Below, one piece after another: positions 5,938 through 10,984 of a stretch of 10,984 bases of DNA (within the stretch, counting starts at the first letter, position 1; each line of letters begins with the position of its first letter). Where the stretch lies: assembly GCA_964632135.1 (NCBI GenBank), contig CAZWEI010000042.1, forward strand, positions 1 to 10,984, written 5' to 3'. Made by a program: the position numbers and the translations under genes. The DNA comes from JBFMAP01 sp964632135. Its GTDB lineage: Archaea; Micrarchaeota; Micrarchaeia; Burarchaeales; JBFMAP01. The notes beneath the pieces are model-generated. The model made no database searches, was not told where the DNA came from, and saw nothing but the letters and a program-made list of their open reading frames with translations.

Positions 5938-8229
5938 ATGGGCATTAGAACTGAATCTGCTAACCAGAGGTTGGACAGGCTTAATAGGCAGAAAGTTCGT
6001 ATTGAGGCTGTCGACCCGAACAGGCAGTTAAAATCCGCGTTTGAGCTCGCGCTTGAAAAAGTTGAAAAAGGCCAGTACGGTGGCGGAAAGCGCGTTTATA
6101 CCATGAATGAAATTATGGAGAAAAACCAGAGGGAGCTGCGAGCATGGGGAAAACTCGCGCCCAGGCTTGAGGAGATAAACAATCAGATAAGCCATCTGGA
6201 AAAAATTGTAGCCAGCGGGATACCTACCGATGATGTCAAAAAAGTGAGCGCTAACCTCAATCTCGATCATCTTGACGGCCCGGGACTGGTATCCAACGCC
6301 GTATCCGACGTTTTGACGAAAATCGAAGATAATCTAAAGACGGCAGAGAAAACCCAAACAAAACCCCAGCCATTTGGCAAGGAACTCGCTCGACAAATGC
6401 AACAGATTGCAACTGCGCTTGAGGAAATGATAACTAACCCAAACGTCAAATTATCCGAAGCAGCGGCAAAGAATCTGAAGGAGCTTGTATACAATTTTAG
6501 CGTTACAAAGGAAAGCCATTATCCGGCAGAAACATGGAAGGCGTATATACCGACAGTGAAGGAGAACGTTATACCCACTATCCAACAGATGGAGAAGATT
6601 ATATCCGAACACCCCGCGGAAAAAGCGTCCGAGACTCTGGAACGCATAATCGCCATGGCCAAGGCGAATTTACAGTTGGAAGAATCTGCCAGGCAGGGAA
6701 TCGGAGAAGAGGCAGTTAAACAACTAAGCGCTCTTGTCGTTAAGATTCAAGAGCTTGCAAAAACCGTTGTTCTCAACCCGCAGGCTGAAAGTCTTCTGGC
6801 TTACGCATACGAGGCGTTCCCAAAACTTAAACCTGATCTATACATTAACGAGAGCGGAATTGAGAACCTTGAACAGATTCTGTACTTGGTCAAAGTAATG
6901 GAGAACCCCGCCACTTCAGATTCCGAGAAACCGTTTGCCACGCTTTCAGAAACCGAGGTGGCCAAACTCGCGCGAGCCGAACAAATCATAGCGACGGCGC
7001 AATCCGAAGGCATACTTGGTCTTGATCTCAACGAGGTAAAAGATCTTCTCCGTTCGATTAAGAATATAGAAGCAGATACATCACTAACACTATCAGATCC
7101 CGAAAACACCAAGCTCGCCAATCTGCGCGGAATGCTTCAAAACATAGTCGACGAAATGGAAAAAGTCGCGACTCCAACTCCAGAGAAGAAAAAGAAGGAG
7201 AGCACATCGCAGGATACGCACGAGGAGAAGCCGGAGGAGCTACCGATACGTGAGACTAAGCCTGTGGTTGAGGGAAAAGAGAAACTTTCTGAAACCCTTT
7301 ACCGCCTAATCCAATCCGCAAAGGAAAACCTAAAACTAAAAGAAAATATGAAAGAGCTTGGCGAAGAGGGGGCAAAAGCGTTCAGCGAGTTTTTTGCCGC
7401 GTTTGACACGTTCTTTAAAAAAGTAGAACCATCGAAGAAGGATCAGAAGTTTTTCTCAGATTTTGTCGATGAACTCTATACGGACCCGTCACAAACATTG
7501 GATAGATACGGTGTTTCCCAGTTGCAAAAACTTCTAAAAATAGTCAAGAATATGGAGAAACTCGAGGCAAAGCGCGACGCCGAGGCAGAGAAGCACAAGG
7601 AAAAAACCGAGCCCGTGGGAGAGGAGAAGAAAGATACGCCGGGGAAACCAAAGAGCAAATTGTGGGGGACTATAGCTCTCGGTGCTGCCACTCTCGCCGT
7701 AGTTGGAGCGGGCGTGCTGGCGTTATACCTCGGAATAATCAAGCCAAACGACAAAAAGATAGACCAACTCAACCGCCAAGTGAAGCAGGAGCAGGTGATA
7801 AGCGATGCGCGCGCAGACTCGATACTCGTTTTGAACGCAAAAATAGCGATAGACGATAGCACAATTGCCGCGCAGGACAGCGTGATAAAAGTTCAGGCGA
7901 GCACGATAGAAGCGCAGGACAGAGAGATACACAAACTGACAATGGCGTACTACACACAGGATAACTTGGCAAAAGAACTTGGAGGAATGTATCAACGCGC
8001 GCGCGATAAACTCGTGGAAGCGCAGGATGAGCTGAAGAAACTCAAGGAATCGGGCGCGTCGGATAGTGAAATATTCGCGCTGAAAGCGCAAGTAAAACAG
8101 CTCGAAGAGAAAACGAATTACTGGAAAGAGAAAGCAGACAAAGCGAATAAGAAACTCGAGCAGGCGAAACGAAACCTAGACAATGCAAGAGACAACGTGG
8201 TCGGGGCGCAGGAAGAAATAAACAGGTAA
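5938..8229 (+). CDS. Single-pass membrane protein with helical repeats and external coiled coil
   Basis: 763 residues from ATG 5938, which has GGGGGTGG 4 bases upstream; GTG 5908 would place that site inside the gene. No signal peptide is present. Residues 1-545 are charged and almost wholly helical, with at least two clear repeats (231-322 and 451-541, both starting SETL and ending in V(K)xME) and two weaker copies (about 143-220 and 337-410). Residues 411-450 and 545-573 are Lys/Glu/Pro-rich linkers. One membrane segment spans 575-601. Residues 602-763 are coiled coil, with regular heptads at 640-668 (DSTIAAQ DSVIKVQ ASTIEAQ) and Lys/Glu-rich helix to the end, no cysteine being seen. The likely topology is N-inside, C-outside. 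The architecture suggests a scaffold or envelope-spanning tether. No family or enzyme motif is recognised. Its promoter faces that of the winged-helix regulator. Confidence 0.8.
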   Translation: MGIRTESANQRLDRLNRQKVRIEAVDPNRQLKSAFELALEKVEKGQYGGGKRVYTMNEIMEKNQRELRAWGKLAPRLEEINNQISHLEKIVASGIPTDDVKKVSANLNLDHLDGPGLVSNAVSDVLTKIEDNLKTAEKTQTKPQPFGKELARQMQQIATALEEMITNPNVKLSEAAAKNLKELVYNFSVTKESHYPAETWKAYIPTVKENVIPTIQQMEKIISEHPAEKASETLERIIAMAKANLQLEESARQGIGEEAVKQLSALVVKIQELAKTVVLNPQAESLLAYAYEAFPKLKPDLYINESGIENLEQILYLVKVMENPATSDSEKPFATLSETEVAKLARAEQIIATAQSEGILGLDLNEVKDLLRSIKNIEADTSLTLSDPENTKLANLRGMLQNIVDEMEKVATPTPEKKKKESTSQDTHEEKPEELPIRETKPVVEGKEKLSETLYRLIQSAKENLKLKENMKELGEEGAKAFSEFFAAFDTFFKKVEPSKKDQKFFSDFVDELYTDPSQTLDRYGVSQLQKLLKIVKNMEKLEAKRDAEAEKHKEKTEPVGEEKKDTPGKPKSKLWGTIALGAATLAVVGAGVLALYLGIIKPNDKKIDQLNRQVKQEQVISDARADSILVLNAKIAIDDSTIAAQDSVIKVQASTIEAQDREIHKLTMAYYTQDNLAKELGGMYQRARDKLVEAQDELKKLKESGASDSEIFALKAQVKQLEEKTNYWKEKADKANKKLEQAKRNLDNARDNVVGAQEEINR

Positions 8230-8237
8230 ATACCAGC

Positions 8238-8260
8238 CCCTCTTTTTCCCTTTATTTTTT
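8238..8260 (+). terminator. T-rich terminator overlapping the 3' end of the convergent gene
   Basis: TCTTTTTCCCTTTATTTTTT begins about 10 bases after the stop at 8229 and runs into the last codons of the NMN adenylyltransferase gene, where it encodes the C-terminal Lys-Lys on the other strand. It can end plus-strand transcription in archaeal fashion. Confidence 0.5.
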
Positions 8261-8776
8261 ATCGTCCTCGCCTATCTCTCTCATTCTCTCCGTCGCGCGA
8301 ATCTCCTTCATGAATTTTCTTGCCTCATCAGGAACTAGTTTCTCCCACCCGTCGCCTTTCGCCATCGCGCGCCTTATCTTCGTGCCGTCGTTGCTCTTCC
8401 TGTCGAAAAACGGAATCGCGACGACCTCCCTTCCTGCCTCGCGGAACAGCCTTTTCGTGAGCGCGTTGTTCGTGAAAACCACGTCGTATCTCGGCACAAG
8501 AGAATTTATGTGGCTCACCCAGAGCGCGTTGTTCTGTATGTCCGGAATGCTGAGGATGAGGCACCTGTCCGCCACGCCCTTCGATTTCAGCGTGCGGTAC
8601 AGCATATCAATGCGCTCGCCGACGGTGAACGGGTTCTCTAATTCGTAGCACTTCTGCGAACTCCCGACGAGCACGATGAGTTTCCCGCATCTCCCGAGTA
8701 TCCACTCGATTGCGCGCATATGCCCGTTGTGAAGGGGCTGGAACCTTCCTATAAAAAGTCCGACGCTTTTTTCCAT
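8252..8776 (-). CDS. nadM: Nicotinamide-nucleotide adenylyltransferase, archaeal type (EC 2.7.7.1)
   Basis: A 174-residue cytosolic enzyme that makes NAD+ and pyrophosphate from NMN and ATP, the last step of NAD synthesis and salvage. Its length and sequence pattern match archaeal NMNATs such as the Methanocaldococcus jannaschii enzyme. The nucleotidyltransferase motif GRFQPLHNGH is at 10-19 (His16 and His19 contact ATP phosphates). The conserved LENPFTVGER is at 46-55 and WVSHINSLVP at 86-95. The C-terminal ATP-binding motif is NDGTKIRRAM (129-138); here Asp130 stands where many homologues have Ser (SGTEIRRRM in the methanogen). The tail, GWEKLVP then KEIRATERMREI, also fits the family. GTGAG lies just upstream of the ATG, and a TATA element about 32 bases upstream is shared with the divergent gene at 8852. 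It appears to be a single-gene unit. Confidence 0.93.
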   Translation of the reverse strand: MEKSVGLFIGRFQPLHNGHMRAIEWILGRCGKLIVLVGSSQKCYELENPFTVGERIDMLYRTLKSKGVADRCLILSIPDIQNNALWVSHINSLVPRYDVVFTNNALTKRLFREAGREVVAIPFFDRKSNDGTKIRRAMAKGDGWEKLVPDEARKFMKEIRATERMREIGEDDKK

Positions 8777-8800
8777 TCGCTCACAAAAACATTTCGCAGG

Positions 8801-8813
8801 AAATATTTATAAG
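8801..8813. promoter_or_regulatory. Shared AT-rich core of a divergent promoter
   Basis: AAATATTTATAAG reads as a TATA box on both strands (TTTATAAG rightward, CTTATAAATA leftward). It is about 44 bases before ATG 8852 and about 32 bases before ATG 8776. No other TATA-like run of equal quality lies in the 75-base gap, so both genes probably depend on overlapping or identical TBP sites. Confidence 0.55.
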
Positions 8814-8851
8814 CAATTGTAGTTATACCCTCTACATTCGGAGGTGCGTTT

Positions 8852-10420
8852 ATGAACACGCGATTGTTGCTTGGATTGTTTACGGTATTGATGCTTTTCG
8901 GATGCACTGGACTCGGCGGGCCAGGCCCTGCCGCGCCGACCAGCGGCGGCTCCCTTATTCCGGACAAGGCCGACGGCTACGCCGTGATTAAACTCTCGGC
9001 AATAATGAACGATAAGGAGTTTCTCGATGCGATTGAGAAAGGCAGCTCGCAGAGCATAGAGGAGCAGCTCGCGAGGGCTGAGAGCGAGTCCGGAATCAAC
9101 TTCAAGAAAACAGAGGCGTTTATAATCTTCTTCGACACCGACCGGATGAGCGGAACAGCGGCCGACCAGTACATTGGCGGGGTTTTCATCGGCGAGTACA
9201 ATAAGGATACTCTGCTCGCGAAAATGAAGGAGAATAACGCGGTTACCGAGGAGAAATACGAGGGATACACGCTTTACCTGATTGAATCGCAGAACGGGGG
9301 GGCGGGGAGCTCGCTCTTCTCAAACGGGATTGCTTTTATAGACGATAAAACGATAATCTTCGGAACGAAATTCGTCCTGCGCGATGTTATCGACGTGAAG
9401 AACGGAAAGCAGAAGGCGCTCGACAACGCAAACCTGAACACCGTGACCGGAGCCATAAACAAGGACGCGATGCTCGTTGTCGCGAGCAGGATTCCGGAGA
9501 GCGCGCGCGCAACCATAAGCGAGGAGGAGAGCGGCCCTGTGAGCACTGCCGCTTTCAAGAAGATAAACACGGTCGGGCTCTCGTTGAATAAGGCAGGCGA
9601 GAGCGTGGAGTTGAAGGTCGCGATGCTTTTCGACGACGCGAACTCCGCCGAGAAGGCTTCAAAGGCGGTTACAGGAATCGTGAACATGTACTCCGCGCTC
9701 GTGAAGAGCGGCTCGAGCCTTGAAACACTTCTGAACGCGATAAAAACATCTGCGGACGGCACGCTCGTGAAGGTCGAACTCAGCGCGACGATGGCAGACC
9801 TGAAGAGCGCGGGCGACGAGATAAGCGAGATGTCGCAGCCCTCTCAGCCACAGCCGACACCAGAATATCCAGAATACAACCCCGAGGGAAACGAGAACTT
9901 TACCACGACCACAACGTTCGACCTCTCTGGAAAAACCCCGCGCGGGACCGGCACGCAGGTCACAATTGTCGAGTGCTCTGACTACCAGTGCCCGTACTGC
10001 GGCAGGGTCGAGCCCACCGTAACTGAGATACTGAAGAACTACGAGGGAAAAGTGAGTGTGTACTTCAAGCACTTCCCGCTCGGCTTCCACCAATACGCGC
10101 AGAAGGCGGCAGAGGCTGCGGAGTGCGCGGCTGACCAGGGCAAGTTCTGGGAATACCACGACAAACTGTTTGACAACCAGAACGCGCTCACCACTACCAA
10201 TTTGAAGCAGTACGCGAGCGACCTCGGGCTTGACACGGCGACGTTCGACTCCTGCCTTGACGATGGCGACAAGGCGGATGTTGTGGCAGCGGACGTGACC
10301 GAATGCAAGGACAACGGAGTGAGCGGAACCCCGACGTTCTTCATAAACGGGAATATGCTCGTGGGCGCGCAGCCTTACGACGCGTTCAAGACGGCGGTAG
10401 ACAGCACGCTGAACGGGTAG
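8852..10420 (+). CDS. Lipoprotein: DUF3352-like domain fused to DsbA-like thiol oxidoreductase
   Basis: A 522-residue protein. The signal peptide ends in a lipobox (LMLFGC, Cys18), placing the protein outside the membrane on a lipid anchor. Residues 38-325 have the layout of DUF3352-like domains: a start such as DKADGYAVIKLS, a YIGGVFIGEY strand and a FIDDKTIIFGTKFVLRDVID block; this match is by eye. Residues 327-360 are a Pro/Gln/Glu then Thr-rich linker. Residues 367-520 are a DsbA-like thioredoxin fold (Thioredoxin_4 type) with active site CPYC (Cys380, Cys383), helical insertion, and the cis-Pro loop GVSGTPTFFING (Pro494). It likely catalyses disulfide formation or exchange in exported proteins. 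Extra cysteines at 375, 425, 468 and 485 could form structural disulfides. The start is fixed by GGAGGTG at 8840-8846. The redox partner is not visible in the window. Confidence 0.9.
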   Translation: MNTRLLLGLFTVLMLFGCTGLGGPGPAAPTSGGSLIPDKADGYAVIKLSAIMNDKEFLDAIEKGSSQSIEEQLARAESESGINFKKTEAFIIFFDTDRMSGTAADQYIGGVFIGEYNKDTLLAKMKENNAVTEEKYEGYTLYLIESQNGGAGSSLFSNGIAFIDDKTIIFGTKFVLRDVIDVKNGKQKALDNANLNTVTGAINKDAMLVVASRIPESARATISEEESGPVSTAAFKKINTVGLSLNKAGESVELKVAMLFDDANSAEKASKAVTGIVNMYSALVKSGSSLETLLNAIKTSADGTLVKVELSATMADLKSAGDEISEMSQPSQPQPTPEYPEYNPEGNENFTTTTTFDLSGKTPRGTGTQVTIVECSDYQCPYCGRVEPTVTEILKNYEGKVSVYFKHFPLGFHQYAQKAAEAAECAADQGKFWEYHDKLFDNQNALTTTNLKQYASDLGLDTATFDSCLDDGDKADVVAADVTECKDNGVSGTPTFFINGNMLVGAQPYDAFKTAVDSTLNG

Positions 10421-10451
10421 TTTCTTTATTTTTTCTTATTCTTTTTCTTTC
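10421..10451 (+). terminator. T-rich archaeal-type terminator
   Basis: Directly after the TAG at 10418-10420 comes about 30 bases of almost pure T and C with several runs of four to six T. There is no clear hairpin. This fits U-tract termination of the lipoprotein transcript and separates it from the gene at 10517, which has its own TATA box. Confidence 0.65.
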
Positions 10452-10471
10452 TCGTGCCTAATCAAACCATA

Positions 10472-10482
10472 GGCATAAATAG
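10472..10482 (+). promoter_or_regulatory. TATA box of the 10517 surface-protein gene
   Basis: GCATAAATAG in otherwise mixed sequence is centred about 39 bases before ATG 10517. A start about 26 bases downstream, near 10504, leaves a short leader that still contains the GGGGT ribosome-binding site at 10507-10511. Confidence 0.5.
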
Positions 10483-10516
10483 GAGTTCGTGCATAATCTA
10501 CTCACAGGGGTAACGC

Positions 10517-10984
10517 ATGGCACGCCGACTCGTGGAGTTAATGCCTCTTTGCATATTTTTGTTAGCGGGCGTCGTGCTCGGCGCGCGCACGGCTTACGAG
10601 GTTGATTTGACCCCCCCGAGCGTGCTCTCGTCCCTCCCACGGGACGGCGCCATTTTCACGACGAACGATTTTGTCCTCTCGGTGACCACAGACGAGGCCT
10701 CGCTCTGCAGGTTCGGGTTCGAGGACGCGGAGTTCTCCCTGCTTCCCTATCAATTTACGGAAACAGCAACGTCCCACGTCATCAGCATGAGTCTGGGCGA
10801 GGGCGGTTACTCGATATACGTTAGATGCAGGGACGTTCACGGCTCGGGCGGCAACGAGATGAAAGAGCCGCACGTGATCTCATTCACGATAGACACGAAC
10901 CCTCCCCTCCCGATAGACACGATTTCCGTTGGGAACTACGAGGGCCGCGTCTTCCTCACATGGGTCCCCCCGTTCGACAGCGGC
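10517..10984 (+). CDS. Secreted surface protein with beta-sandwich domains (3' end outside window)
   Basis: From ATG 10517 the frame stays open for 156 codons to the window edge. GGGGT lies 5 bases upstream. Residues 1-23 or so (MARRLVELMPLCIFLLAGVVLG) are a signal peptide; ATG 10541 is a possible shorter start. Residues 31-130 form one beta domain: a PPSVLSSLPRDG opening, an ASLCRFGFED strand and an IYVRCRDVHG strand. The two cysteines, about 50 residues apart, probably form a disulfide. This pattern is common in repeated Ig-like domains of archaeal and bacterial surface proteins. After DTNPPLPIDT a second domain opens with EGRVFLTWVPP, the start of a fibronectin type III fold. The full protein is probably a multidomain adhesin or envelope protein. 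On the opposite strand, open frames here are shadows. Confidence 0.75.
   Translation, partial: MARRLVELMPLCIFLLAGVVLGARTAYEVDLTPPSVLSSLPRDGAIFTTNDFVLSVTTDEASLCRFGFEDAEFSLLPYQFTETATSHVISMSLGEGGYSIYVRCRDVHGSGGNEMKEPHVISFTIDTNPPLPIDTISVGNYEGRVFLTWVPPFDSG

Noticed and set aside
9659..10159. Long minus-strand open frame inside the Dsb-like lipoprotein gene
   Set aside because: It is Arg/Val/Leu-rich shadow sequence produced by the GC-rich codons of the real gene, with no start signals.
1..10984. CRISPR array, tRNA, rRNA, transposon or integrase
   Set aside because: I saw no regularly spaced direct repeats, cloverleaf-like segment, terminal inverted repeats or recombinase motifs on either strand.

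Overview
The window looks archaeal. Start codons follow GGAGGTG/GGTG-type ribosome-binding sites, AT-rich TATA-like boxes lie about 25-45 bp upstream of several starts, coding regions end in pyrimidine/T-rich tracts rather than hairpin terminators, and one gene is a clear archaeal-type NMN adenylyltransferase. Small intergenic gaps and many exported or lipoprotein-like, Cys-rich and Ser/Thr-rich proteins would suit a small-genome (DPANN-like) archaeon, but the taxon cannot be fixed from this window.

Left part (1-3130, + strand): the 3' end of a reading frame that enters from upstream stops at 182. It overlaps a second frame (about 154-807) that encodes a Ser/Thr/Asn-rich, sequon-rich protein; these are either two overlapping genes or one gene split by a frameshift. 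Next comes a 496-residue surface protein (877-2367) with a signal peptide, beta-rich region, Thr linker, duplicated Cys-rich module, helical hairpin and C-terminal membrane anchor. It is followed closely by a 145-residue probable cytosolic protein of unknown function (2386-2823) and a 64-residue secreted peptide with six symmetrically spaced cysteines (2895-3089) that has its own promoter.

Middle part (3130-5412): two divergent lipoprotein genes of visibly lower GC than the left part. One is a TPR protein with two retropepsin-like aspartyl protease domains (minus strand); the other is a 192-residue lipoprotein of unknown function. A 20-bp near-palindrome sits between them. A winged-helix regulator (5464-5790, minus) then diverges from a 763-residue single-pass membrane protein built of helical repeats and coiled coil (5938-8229), with an inverted repeat between their TATA boxes.

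Right part (8230-10984): the NMN adenylyltransferase gene (minus) and a 522-residue lipoprotein (plus) diverge from one shared AT-rich promoter element. The lipoprotein joins a DUF3352-like domain to a DsbA-like thioredoxin domain with a CPYC active site. The window ends inside another secreted, beta-domain surface protein (10517 onward).

The genes do not form a single pathway. The common theme is the cell envelope: at least six of the eleven proteins are predicted to be exported or membrane-anchored, several carry many cysteines, and a lipid-anchored disulfide oxidoreductase is encoded in the same neighbourhood. A functional link between that enzyme and the Cys-rich proteins is an inference from content and proximity only.
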